NCBI RefSeq assembly: GCF_900111115.1
Contig: NZ_FOGD01000010.1
Span: 1 to 64,000, forward strand
Reading direction: 5' to 3'
Length of the DNA stretch: 64,000 nt
Source: Giesbergeria anulus
GTDB taxonomy: Bacteria; Pseudomonadota; Gammaproteobacteria; Burkholderiales; Burkholderiaceae_C
Made by a program: the position numbers and the translations under genes. Below, in pieces: positions 54,308-63,000 of this stretch. The notes below the pieces were generated by a model. It made no database searches. It saw only the letters and a list, made by a program, of their open reading frames with translations, and was not told the DNA's origin. Each line of letters opens with the position of its first letter. Positions within the stretch are counted from its first letter, which is position 1.

Positions 54308-54814
54308 TTACGCGGGAAAGACCCTGTGCTCTCGATCAAGCAACACCAAGAAGAATGCTGCCTGCGACTGAAAACCATGTACCCGAAGTTTTTGGCTTAC
54401 CCGAAGTTCGAATACATTTATATCAGGGGAGAGCATCTGCTTAACCTTTTTTAGGTGTTCGTCTCCAGCCTTCATATCGTCGATATCGTAACGTGTGTAC
54501 CCTAGCCCAACTTTGTTTTCTCCTTTGCCGCCTGACTTGTAGACGCTATTCCAAGTGTGTGCACTGAAGGTGGCTAAGAAATTGGAAAATTGAGCCAACT
54601 CATCTTTCGTCCAGTCTGAAAAGCACTCCCAATCCTTCTGGAAGTATTTAAGAACAACATAAGGATTCTTATCGCAGACCCCTTCTCGCGAACCATCTTT
54701 TTTGTATAACGGAATATCAAATATTTTCCGTTCAAGATCAGTTGATGCACTTCCATTGTTTATGGATTTTGCTTCATTATTGATCTTTGTCTTGGGAATG
54801 GATTTTTTAACCAT
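54308..54814 (-). CDS. Unrecognised protein paired with the Panacea antitoxin (candidate toxin)
   Basis: A 168-aa protein. The N-terminal 30 residues are charged and likely flexible. The C-terminal half (KVKQMLSPDINVFELRVSQK, RVHGFQSQAAFFLVLLDREH) resembles the strand-rich end of RelE-like toxins, though similarity is only impressionistic. Its ATG follows the antitoxin stop with no gap (TAA then ATG), so the two are translationally coupled. I propose it as the toxin of this pair. It is AT-rich and lies within the island B cassette region. Confidence 0.7.
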   Translation of the reverse strand: MVKKSIPKTKINNEAKSINNGSASTDLERKIFDIPLYKKDGSREGVCDKNPYVVLKYFQKDWECFSDWTKDELAQFSNFLATFSAHTWNSVYKSGGKGENKVGLGYTRYDIDDMKAGDEHLKKVKQMLSPDINVFELRVSQKLRVHGFQSQAAFFLVLLDREHRVFPA

Positions 54815-55279
54815 TTACTGTTCAGAGTATTTCTTCTCAAAATATTCTTTAATTTTCACCTTCGGAATTACGGCCTCACAACGAGCCTCGGGGGCGATAT
54901 CACCGCGCGCAGCAATCCAAGGCTCATCTTTATGAGTCATCGCTTCAAGTGTTTTTGCAGGAAGTTCGCCGTAGGCGTCATAAACTTGATTTAAGACATC
55001 TACGACTCCTTCTGCCACTTTAGGAACCTCTTGTTCTTGAGGAACAGGGAGAGTATTCCAACCATACGTCTTGAATTCGTGGAAAACCTCTGGAACAACT
55101 GGGCCATGCGCCCATGCCTGCATTTGCTCACCAAATAGTTCATTGCCAGTAATAACCTCAGTCCAAGCTTCTGCGTAGTAGAGCAGTTTTTGAACTTTCA
55201 AATGAGTGAGGTGGTCACCAGATTCAGCAGCTTTGGCAATAAACCAATTGGCAATTTCAGTCGCATTATGTAGAGCCAT
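54815..55279 (-). CDS. Panacea-domain (DUF4065/SocA-like) antitoxin
   Basis: A 154-aa protein of the Panacea/DUF4065 family: ATEIANWFIAKAAESGDHLT, KVQKLLYYAEAWTEVITGNE, AWAHGPVVPEVFHEFKTYGW and EAMTHKDEPWIAARG. Panacea domains are known antitoxin modules that neutralise many unrelated toxins. The gene starts behind AGGAGAGG and its stop abuts the start of the 168-aa gene. The order antitoxin-toxin fits the usual pair layout. Confidence 0.85.
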   Translation of the reverse strand: MALHNATEIANWFIAKAAESGDHLTHLKVQKLLYYAEAWTEVITGNELFGEQMQAWAHGPVVPEVFHEFKTYGWNTLPVPQEQEVPKVAEGVVDVLNQVYDAYGELPAKTLEAMTHKDEPWIAARGDIAPEARCEAVIPKVKIKEYFEKKYSEQ

Positions 55280-55375
55280 TATTCCTCTCCTTGTGTTCAG
55301 TATTATCGTTTGTCACGAATGTTATCTGAGCGTCAATTTGTCTGAGACATGGATCATATGATCAGAGTCCTTGCC

Positions 55376-55435
55376 GCCTAACGTGGAAGTTCAGCGGCGC
55401 AGCGAAGCGGAGTCCGCTGCAATGCAGGGTTAGGG
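55376..55435 (-). repeat. attC site (integron cassette recombination site)
   Basis: On the minus strand CCCTAAC (55429-55435, R''-like) opens and GTTAGGC (55376-55382, perfect R') closes a 60-nt palindrome with GCAGCGG/CCGCTGA arms and a GC-rich loop. This is a typical Xanthomonas-like attC. It closes the first cassette (gene 55452-55730). Confidence 0.88.
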
Positions 55436-55451
55436 GAGCAGATGGTTAAAA

Positions 55452-55730
55452 TTACGAAATTCCCAAAGTTCGCCTAGCGATTTGAACATCTTGTGGCGTG
55501 AATAGGTTGGAGTTTGAAATGACGATTGATTCTATGGACGTCAAGCCTTCACGGTGGAGTTCCCAGCCATTTGCCAAGTTATCTTGATTCCGAATTAGCC
55601 TTTGCATGAAGGCGACCAATTCCACGTCCGTCTGATATTGCCGCCAATTACCGAGCCGGTTCGCTGCACCTTGTCCGAGCCTCTGCCTTGTATGCTCCTC
55701 GCATTGTGCAAGCTGATCTCGTATCGACAT
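55452..55730 (-). CDS. Hypothetical protein, first cassette gene of island B
   Basis: A 92-aa protein starting MSIRDQLAQCEEHTRQRLGQ behind AGAGGGGAAAAAG. It is predicted mostly helical (VELVAFMQRLIRNQDNLANG). No family recognised. It lies between the attI-like site (55 nt upstream) and the attC at 55376-55435, in the position of a first cassette. Confidence 0.65.
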   Translation of the reverse strand: MSIRDQLAQCEEHTRQRLGQGAANRLGNWRQYQTDVELVAFMQRLIRNQDNLANGWELHREGLTSIESIVISNSNLFTPQDVQIARRTLGIS

Positions 55731-55784
55731 CTTTTTCCCCTCTGATAGTGCAAATTGATATCGGAATGCTGTTGACACCGAACA

Positions 55785-55809
55785 GCCCCTAACTAGGATT
55801 AGACGACAG
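55785..55809 (-). other. attI-like recombination site, platform B
   Basis: On the minus strand GTCGTCTAATCCTAGTTAGG is nearly identical to platform A's site at 11517-11540 and ends in the core GTTAGGG (55787-55793). The first cassette gene starts 55 nt downstream, and a good attC follows that gene. This order (Pc, attI, gene, attC) is that of an integron. Confidence 0.65.
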
Positions 55810-55844
55810 TCCTGCACTGGCTCATCGTCGCATAAAATTGCACC

Positions 55845-55873
55845 ATCCTACTCCACCCATAGGTAAACTGCAA
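55845..55873 (-). promoter_or_regulatory. Pc-like promoter, platform B
   Basis: On the minus strand -35 TTGCAG (55868-55873) and -10 TAGGAT (55845-55850) are separated by 17 nt. The block matches platform A (11454-11482), including the spacer TATGGGTGGAG. It points to the cassette genes. Confidence 0.6.
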
Positions 55874-56152
55874 TTCCCAGCTGTTTAGACAAACCTAAAA
55901 TTTCCCAGATGCCGGTCTTGCCTGACACCGGCCCACACTGCTGGCGCGTATGCACATTTATTGTGCTCAGACAACATTACAGCACCCGTACAGCGCAATT
56001 TTCTGTGAATGGGGTACATTGTTTCATTTGGTTTCATTAGAAACATTATTCGCAAGGGACGGAGCGTTCTTGAGCCGTGGGATTGCTGGCAGCATTGCGC
56101 ATGGATGGCTAAGCGACAGGGGCTTGCCGCCACCCGCTCCTAGCCGTTAGAC
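55874..56152. other. Conserved noncoding region of platform B
   Basis: No supported gene. On the minus strand it shares TGAAAC-N5-TGAAAC, GGTGCTGTAAT and CCAGCA blocks with 11264-11453 of island A. The end near 56105-56150 also matches 10441-10475 (TCTAACGG and GCAAGCCCC). It occupies the place of intI in a normal integron but encodes no integrase. Confidence 0.6.
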
Positions 56153-56257
56153 TTACGCTATCCCGCAAAAAAGGCGGGACACGGGTCGGAAGCCCGAGTT
56201 CACTTGGCGCAGCAGCCGCATCCTCTTCATGGGGTGGCGGCTTTTCAGTTTTCTCAT
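56153..56257 (-). CDS. Putative small basic peptide of island B (uncertain)
   Basis: A 34-codon ORF MRKLKSRHPMKRMRLLRQVN...FCGIA with many Arg/Lys. It aligns with island C's 29-codon ORF, and with a frame in island A that lacks the ATG. It lies antisense to the terminator-like hairpin of the module. Peptide or antisense shadow of an RNA cannot be decided here. Confidence 0.3.
   Translation of the reverse strand: MRKLKSRHPMKRMRLLRQVNSGFRPVSRLFCGIA
56215..56253 (+). terminator. Terminator-like hairpin upstream of module B
   Basis: GCCGC (56215-56219) pairs with GCGGC (56237-56241), with an inner CCTC/GGGG-like pairing and a following TTTTCAGTTTTC. It corresponds to 10333-10371 and 36680-36718. 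It lies on the module strand 25-65 nt before the structured leader. Confidence 0.5.
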
Positions 56258-56408
56258 GCTGCGCGCATGGCCCCTGTATGGTGGGCCGTGTGGGGACGCC
56301 TGTGAGGGCGTGCCGGTTCCAAGTGCCGGTCTTCCGACCTCACACGGTCTGCCACCCATTGCCGGAAGCGGTGGATGGCAGGTTTGCCTCGTTCACTTGG
56401 AGCCAATC
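56254..56408 (+). ncRNA. Structured 5' leader of the HTH module, copy B
   Basis: P1: GGTGG and CCGTGTG (56280-56292) pair with CACACGG and CCACC (56341-56356) around a small bulge. P2: ACGCCT/GGGCGT with GNRA loop GTGA (56296-56311). P3: CCGG/CCGG (56312-56330). The 3' arm of P1 (CTGCCACC) can instead pair with GGTGGATGGCAG near 56371-56382. Compared with copy A the P2 third pair changes A-U to G-C. The 87-aa gene starts at 56409 after TTGGAG. Confidence 0.6.
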
Positions 56409-56672
56409 ATGGCTGACACCTTTTCCCCGAACACTGCGGCCCCGCCGCCGGGCATCTTTCCGCCCTTGACTGCACAGGTTTTACAGCAAACCCTGCACGC
56501 ACTGCACACCTTGTTGGCAGAACCACCGCACAGCCGGGCTGGCTCTTGGTGCCAGCAGCGCCAGCGCGCTTTGCTATGGCGCAACCGCCAGCGCTTGCAA
56601 CTGTTGGCCGGTTTCCGGGCCGATGGCAGCACCGATTTGCTGCATGAGGCGATGGGCCTAACCCAGCCCTAA
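56409..56672 (+). CDS. Small conserved protein of the HTH module, copy B
   Basis: An 87-aa protein starting MADTFSPNTAAPPPGIFPPL. The core LLAEPPHSRAGSWCQQRQRA and LLWRNRQRLQLLAGFRADGS is almost identical to copy A, while the termini differ. Purifying selection on the core is therefore likely. The start follows TTGGAGCCAATC. The HTH_36-like gene follows after 121 nt. Family not recognised. Confidence 0.72.
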   Translation: MADTFSPNTAAPPPGIFPPLTAQVLQQTLHALHTLLAEPPHSRAGSWCQQRQRALLWRNRQRLQLLAGFRADGSTDLLHEAMGLTQP

Positions 56673-56793
56673 GCGCAGCGCCCTTCTCGCGCTTTTTCTC
56701 TTTGCTTCCCGTTGTCTGACGGCTGCCCTGTGCAGCGGCCAGCGGGTGTGCGCTTGTGTGTTTTGTGTTTTCTCTGTTCGGAGAGGTCTTGCC

Positions 56794-57921
56794 ATGACCG
56801 AGATGTTTTCTATCGCCCGTGCCAGCCTACGTATGGGCCGTGCCACTTGGCATATTGCGTTGCCCAGTGGGGCCAAGTTGGTGTTGCTGTGCATCATTAG
56901 CCACTTTAATGACGCCCAAGGTTTTGCTTTCCCGTCGCTGATGCGCTTGGCCCGTTTGTGTGGCTTGCACAAGCGCACGGTGCAAACGCATATCACGCTG
57001 CTCACGCAAAGGGGCGTGCTGCAAGTGGGCAAGGCCCCCGGCCTGTGCTGCCATGTGTACCGCATTAACGAGGCGGCTTTGGCAGCGCAGCCCAGCGCCA
57101 CAGACGATGCCAGCGGTGCAGAAAATTTCCCCACCGAGGTGGTATTGGCTGCTCCCGCAGGTGGCGATTTTTCCGGCCCATGTGCAGAAATCACCACCCA
57201 GAACGGTAGCAACAGAATTCAACAGAAAAAGACAACGGAGCCACCGGCCCCACCTTGCCCTGCGCCACCACCACCACCTCCTCCTCCGAAGATGGAATCG
57301 GCTTCGCCTTTACCCTTGCCCTCTTCATCATCTTATTTATTTTTGCAATCCTTGCACAGCCCGCAAGACCAAGCCGCCTTGCAGGCTTGGCAACAGGTGC
57401 GCCGGGCCAAAGGCCGCCCCGCCTTGCCCAACGCGCTGCAATGCCAGCAATTGCTCAACCATGCGGCCACCGTGGGGCAGTCTGTCGGCTGGGTGGTGCA
57501 GGTGATGGCGCTCAACGATTGGGCCTCGTTTGATCCGGCGTGGCTGCATAACCAACGCCCTGCGCCACGGTTGCCCGCAGTAGCAACCCCGCCCCATGCA
57601 GTGGCACCACAGCAGCCCCCAACGCAACCTCAACCCCAGCGGCCAGAACCGCCCCCAGTCACCCCAGAAGAGGTAGCCCAAGCCAAAGCCCGCATGGCAG
57701 AGTTGTTAGCGCAATGGCGTGGCCCTGCTGCCACGGTGCCCGATACCGGCCCCATCGTCCCCTGCGGCATTGCGTGGGCCGACAACATCATTGCCAGCGC
57801 CGTGCGTGGTGAGACAGTGGGTTATGCGGCGCTGGACTTTGCCTGCTCGGTAGCCAAGGTGTCTAGGCATGCTGTGCGCGCCGCAGCGGCTGTGGCAGCG
57901 GCAAACCCTGACCAGCCATGA
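56794..57921 (+). CDS. HTH_36-like DNA-binding protein, island module copy B
   Basis: A 375-aa paralogue of copy A. The N-terminal wHTH has RMGRATWHIALPSGAKLVLL, then FPSLMRLARLCGLHKRTVQ and THITLLTQRGVLQVGK. A Pro-rich variable linker follows (CPAPPPPPPPPKME). Conserved blocks are LQSLHSPQDQAALQAWQQVR and GIAWADNIIASAVRGETVG with a Lys/Arg tail. The start MTEMFSIARA follows GGAGAGG. It stops 11 nt from the sensor kinase gene, convergently. Confidence 0.8.
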   Translation: MTEMFSIARASLRMGRATWHIALPSGAKLVLLCIISHFNDAQGFAFPSLMRLARLCGLHKRTVQTHITLLTQRGVLQVGKAPGLCCHVYRINEAALAAQPSATDDASGAENFPTEVVLAAPAGGDFSGPCAEITTQNGSNRIQQKKTTEPPAPPCPAPPPPPPPPKMESASPLPLPSSSSYLFLQSLHSPQDQAALQAWQQVRRAKGRPALPNALQCQQLLNHAATVGQSVGWVVQVMALNDWASFDPAWLHNQRPAPRLPAVATPPHAVAPQQPPTQPQPQRPEPPPVTPEEVAQAKARMAELLAQWRGPAATVPDTGPIVPCGIAWADNIIASAVRGETVGYAALDFACSVAKVSRHAVRAAAAVAAANPDQP

Positions 57922-57931
57922 TCTTTGACCC

Positions 57932-60010
57932 CTATTTTTCTGCTTCGGGCGCAGTGGTGGGCAGGGTAAAGGTAAATACCGTGCCACGGGGTTGGTTGTG
58001 GGCAAAAGCCAGCGCGCCGCCGTGCTGCTCCACCACGGTGCGGCACAGGCTCAGGCCCAAGCCCATGCCTTCGGGCCGAGTGGTGAAAAACGGCGTAAAT
58101 AGGCGCTGGGCTGCTTCGTCACTCAGGCCCACGCCGATATCGGCCACGGCAAACGCTAACCAACGGCTGCCAGCGCGGTCAGGAGCGCGCTGTACCTGCA
58201 CCAGCAGCACGCGGGCATCGATGTCAGGGGCGTCCATCGCCTGCATGGCGTTGCGCGTCAGGTTGAGCAGCACCTGCTCGACCATCGTGCAGTCACACCA
58301 CAGGGGGGGCAGTTGGGGTTCTACCTCCACCTGTACCCGCACGCCCAATTTGCGCGCTTGCAACTGCATCAGCGGCAGTACGGCGTCGATCAGTGTTTTA
58401 GCAGCTACGCTTTCACGCGATTGGTCGCGGCGGCGCACAAAATCATGAACACTTTTGATGATGCGCCCGGCACGCTCGGCTTGTTGGGCAATGCGCTGCA
58501 TGGCAACGCGAACGTCTTGCAGGTCGGTATTGGCTTGCGGCGGCAAGACTGCGCTCGCTTCGGTCTGGATGGCTTGTAGCAGGTTAAGTGAGCCATTAGC
58601 GTAGCTGGCAATGGCGGCCAGTGGCTGGTTGAGCTCGTGGCTCAGTAGCGAGGCCATCTCGCCCACGGTAGCCAGCCGGGCCGTGGCTTGCAGGCGCTCT
58701 TGCGAGGTGCGGGAGATTTCTTCTACGCGCTTTTGCTCACTGATGTCCAAAAAGGCACTCATCCAGCCGGTGTGCTTGCCCACGGCATTGATGAGGGGGG
58801 CCTCGATGATGAGCACCGGAAAGCGCCGGCCATCTTTGTGCATAAATACCGATTCCACGCCTTCGCGCGGCGGTATTTGGCCTGCCAAATGCTTGGCATA
58901 GCGCTGGCGGTATTCTTCCACCAGCTCCGGCGGCCAGTAGGGGGCAGACACACTTTGGCCCAGTAGCTCGTGGGCCTCAAAGCCGACCATCTGGCAAAAG
59001 GCCGGATTCACATAGGTGATGCGCCCTTGCAAGTCGCGGGCGCGCAAGCCGGTAATGAGCGAGTCTTCCATCGCCTTGCGAAAGGCCAGTGCATCGGCCA
59101 AATTGCTCTCGGCGCGCAAGCGGCGGCGGTTGTCGCGCACCAGCACCACCAGCACCGTGATCAGCGCAATCGACATGGCCGTGACCAGCGCTGTGAGCAC
59201 GTTGGGAAAGACACTGGGCGGCGTGTGCCAACGATCCATACGTAGCACCAAGGTGTTGCCGGGCAAATCGAGCAACTGTTGTGCCGTAAAGGCGCGGCCA
59301 CCCCGGCGTGCGGTGCCCACCATCGCCAACCGGGTGCCATCGGCCTCAGTAAAAGAGACCTCTTGGCGTCGGGCCAAAGAGTGGCCCATCAGTTCAGCCA
59401 GCACCGACTGCAAATGGTAGCTAGCCACCAGATAGCCCGCATCCTTGCCTCCAGCAACCAAGGGCAGGCACAACTCAATCACCTCGGCGCCTAGGCCCTG
59501 ACCATACGGTAAAAAATAGCTGCTGGAGTAGACTGGCCCGTTTAAGCGCCGGGTCTTGGCACAGGCTAGGGCGGTATCGGAGTGGCTGTCTGCACGCTGG
59601 CTTGGCATAGCTTGCTGCGACAAAAAAGGTGATTCGACTTGACTGCGCAGCATCAGGTTGGGCGCACGCCACTCAATACGCACCAGCTCGCGGTGTTCGC
59701 GCAGCAACTGTTGCGCCTGCGCTTGCCATTGTCCAGTGGCAGCCACGCCAATTTGCAGCGCTTGCAGATTTTGCAAGTTACGCGCTAGGCCAGCGCGAAT
59801 GTCGGTCACGGCATCGGCGGTATCGCGCTCTAGCTGGTTTTGCACCATGCTGGCCTCATAGCGTCCGGCCAGCCACACCAGCGTCACCAGCACAGCAGCC
59901 ACCAAGGCCACCAGCAGGCTCCACAGCGACCAGCGCCGCCACGCACGCCGCCAGTACTGACGCCACCAAGCCCAGCTCAGGCGCTCTAAAGGTAAAGGGA
60001 TGATACTCAT
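57932..60010 (-). CDS. PAS-domain sensor histidine kinase (DctS/FixL-like)
   Basis: A 692-aa kinase. TM1 is about residues 30-48, a periplasmic sensor domain spans about 50-265, TM2 about 268-292, a PAS domain follows (GRITYVNPAFCQMVGFEAHE) with a PAC region, and the HisKA box is LLSHELNQPLAAIASYANGS. The HATPase has GVGLSDEAAQRLFTPFFTTR and EGMGLGLSLCRTVVEQHGG. Such kinases usually pair with a FixJ-type regulator, which is not adjacent here. Its start overlaps the yhdP stop by 4 nt. Confidence 0.92.
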   Translation of the reverse strand: MSIIPLPLERLSWAWWRQYWRRAWRRWSLWSLLVALVAAVLVTLVWLAGRYEASMVQNQLERDTADAVTDIRAGLARNLQNLQALQIGVAATGQWQAQAQQLLREHRELVRIEWRAPNLMLRSQVESPFLSQQAMPSQRADSHSDTALACAKTRRLNGPVYSSSYFLPYGQGLGAEVIELCLPLVAGGKDAGYLVASYHLQSVLAELMGHSLARRQEVSFTEADGTRLAMVGTARRGGRAFTAQQLLDLPGNTLVLRMDRWHTPPSVFPNVLTALVTAMSIALITVLVVLVRDNRRRLRAESNLADALAFRKAMEDSLITGLRARDLQGRITYVNPAFCQMVGFEAHELLGQSVSAPYWPPELVEEYRQRYAKHLAGQIPPREGVESVFMHKDGRRFPVLIIEAPLINAVGKHTGWMSAFLDISEQKRVEEISRTSQERLQATARLATVGEMASLLSHELNQPLAAIASYANGSLNLLQAIQTEASAVLPPQANTDLQDVRVAMQRIAQQAERAGRIIKSVHDFVRRRDQSRESVAAKTLIDAVLPLMQLQARKLGVRVQVEVEPQLPPLWCDCTMVEQVLLNLTRNAMQAMDAPDIDARVLLVQVQRAPDRAGSRWLAFAVADIGVGLSDEAAQRLFTPFFTTRPEGMGLGLSLCRTVVEQHGGALAFAHNQPRGTVFTFTLPTTAPEAEK

Positions 60011-63000
60011 GGCCCAGCCTCAGCAGCAGGTTTACTCTGGCGCGGTATGCGGCTGACCTGAGGGTCGGCCCAAGAGCCATCGATGCGAAACTCTTGCGTA
60101 GCCGCTGCCATCAAGGGGCCGCGCAAAAACACCTGCGCTAAAAAGCTGCCCAGCCCCACCACCGGGTTGATGGCCGTAGCCACCAATGAGGCGGTCATGG
60201 CGTTGATCTCAGGCACCACCACCACATGCAGGTTTTGGGTTTCGTGCTGGATGTTGGCGCTGCCCTCCATCAGCACGGCGGCATTGACGCCCTTCATTTG
60301 CAGGTTATTGCTGGTAGCCACTCCTTGCTCGATACGCACATCGCCCCGAACAAAATCAAAGGCAAAGCCATCGCTAAACACATCCCGAAAATCCAAATTC
60401 AAACGCCGGGGCAGCGATTGCAAACTGAGTACACTGAGCAGTTTGGCCAGCCCCGGCTCGGCTTTCAGGAACTGGCCGGTTTCTAGGTCTAGATGGATTT
60501 GCCCGGTCATGCTGGGGTAATCTGGCTGCGACGGTATGCCGCGCCAAGCCACTTGCCCAGCCATACGGCCTTGGCCCTGGCGCACCACATCGGCCATCCC
60601 TAAACGCGTGAGTAGTTGGCCTGCATCCCGAATATCCAACGTAAAGTTGAGCGCCGTGCGCCGCAATGGCCTAGGTATGTTGGGGGCTACCCCCAACAGC
60701 GCCCAGTTGCCGCTGGCGTTGAACGTGGCCTCTGGCATATCCAGTGCCAATTGTTGCAAGCGCCATTCGCTGGCGGCACCGTTGCCGCTGCGGTTGCTGG
60801 CCTGTACTTTTAAACGTCCAAGGTGGTGTTCGTGCAGCTCAAAGTTGTCCACCACGATGTCCAGTGCGGGCAGGTGGCCGGGTTGGGCATCCAACAATGA
60901 TTCGACTTGGGCGGGGGTGCTTTGTGGCAGCTTGAGGCGCGCCAAGCGGGCAAACAAGCGGCCCTCGGCACCGGGACGGTATTGGGCATAGCCACTGAGC
61001 TGATCGGCCTCTAAATTGACTTGCCAAACCCCACCCTGCTGCGAGCCACCGGCCACCACGTTGTGCAGGGTGCGCCCCTGCACCGTCAGTTCGCGGGCGC
61101 GCAAGGCCAAGGTCTGGGGCAGGTAATCCAAGTCGGGGGCCACGCTGCTGGCACCCGCCGCCGCAGAGGCCCCCGGCATCGCGGCCCACGCCGCCTCCCA
61201 CGCATCGGTATCGAGCTGGGGCAATTGCACATTAGCGGCCACGCCTTGAGCGGGCAGGGCGGGGGCTTCATCGGCGGGCAGACCCAAGGCAATGCTGCCA
61301 CGCAACACCTTGGGCTGCGGCCCGCTGATGTCGCGCACATACTGCACCTGCCCCAGCGCCCCCCATTGCACGCTCAGTTGTTCATGCAGGGGGGCGTCAG
61401 GCACTGGAGGGGCGGCCAGCAGTTTGGTTTCTAGGCGCAAGGGCACGGTGCTCTCTGGTGGTTTGCCCAAGGGTGCGGGCAGGTGCAAAGCCATGCCTTG
61501 CAAGTTGCTTTCGATCAGAAACTGAGGAATATCTCGGTGCAGGGTCAGGGCCAAGGTGTAGGGGGCGGTGCCGCTGGCATGGTGGGCCAGTTGCGCCAGC
61601 AGCCCCAATTCTGGGGCCTGTTGCAGCCCAGCTGCCGAGACGCTGCCGTGGGCGTGCAGTTGTAGGGCCGATGGATCAACACTAGCGCCTGCCGGTGGCG
61701 GGCGCATGCCGCCTTCCAGCCGCACCTCGCCGCCCAGCGCTTGGGCCTGCACGTTGCGCAGGGCAAAGCTGTTTTCGGTAAATTCGACCGCACCACGGGC
61801 ACGCGACAACAGGGGCGTACTGGGGGTGATGCGTACCTCGTTGCCCGCCAATACCACCCGGCCCTGCACCTTGGCTTGGTGCAGGGCGTCGATAGGTAGC
61901 CCCAGCTTGAGGTGCAGATTGGCAATGCCGCTACCACTGGCTTGGGCCAAGGCGTTGCCCATCAGCCCTTGTACTGGAGAGTCCCGCAAAAACCCCAGCA
62001 GCTCCGGCAACGGCCCTTTGGCTTGGGCGCTGACGGCCACCACGGTATGGCTCAGGTCGGGGATATGCGCCTGCACTTGGCTCAGGCGGGTTTGTTGCAA
62101 GCCCGCAAAACCACCGCTGGCCCCTTGCACCCGCATAGATGAGCGCTCAAACACCAGCTCACCGGCCAGCCCAGTCAGGGCGGGCCAAGGCAATTCACCC
62201 GCAGTTTGCAAATGGGCAGGCACATAGGCATAGGTCACGCCCTGCACCTGCGCTGCAATGCGAAACTCGCCCTGCCGGGGATCGTTAAAGGGCATGTCGT
62301 GCAAATCGCCCCGCACCCGAAAATCCACATGGTTGGACGATCCGGCCACCACGGCATCGCGCACATAGTGGCGCGCCTCTGCTGGAATCGCCAAGGGCAG
62401 GTAGCGGTGTACCCGCGTGCCATCGGCTCGGCTCAGATTGCCACTGAGATCGAGCACCCCCGGAAAGCGCGAACGGCTGCCAGAGCGGGCGGGATCGCTG
62501 GTGCGCCAACTAGCGCGCAATGTGCCTTGGGCATCGGCATTGGCAAAACGGGTGTTGTCCACCTGCACCGCCAGTTGCTCTTGGGCCACTTGCCAGCGCA
62601 CCGTGCTACTGAGTTGCTGCAAGGGCAGCCAAGGGTCTTCAAACACACCGGGCAACACCAAAGCCCCATCGCTGATGAGCACGCTGGCCTTGCCCCCGGC
62701 TTGGGTCATTTCTACCTCGACGTTGGCCCCACGCAGGCCCAGTGGGGCGTCGGGTGCCAACCCTTGGCCGGGCAGCGCTGGCGCAGCCGCCAGCGCCAGC
62801 CCGCGCACTTGGCTACGCAAGTGGTAACTGTGCAAATCGTCGGGACTACCCTGCCAGCGCGCTTGCAGCACATCTACCAGCCCCTCAGGAGCATAGGTTT
62901 GCAACGCACTATGGGCAGAAGCAGGCAAGGGCAGGCGCGTGGCAATGCGTGCCAATGCGGCCAAGTCGAGCCGGTCGGCTTGCAACTCACCTTCAGCCAA

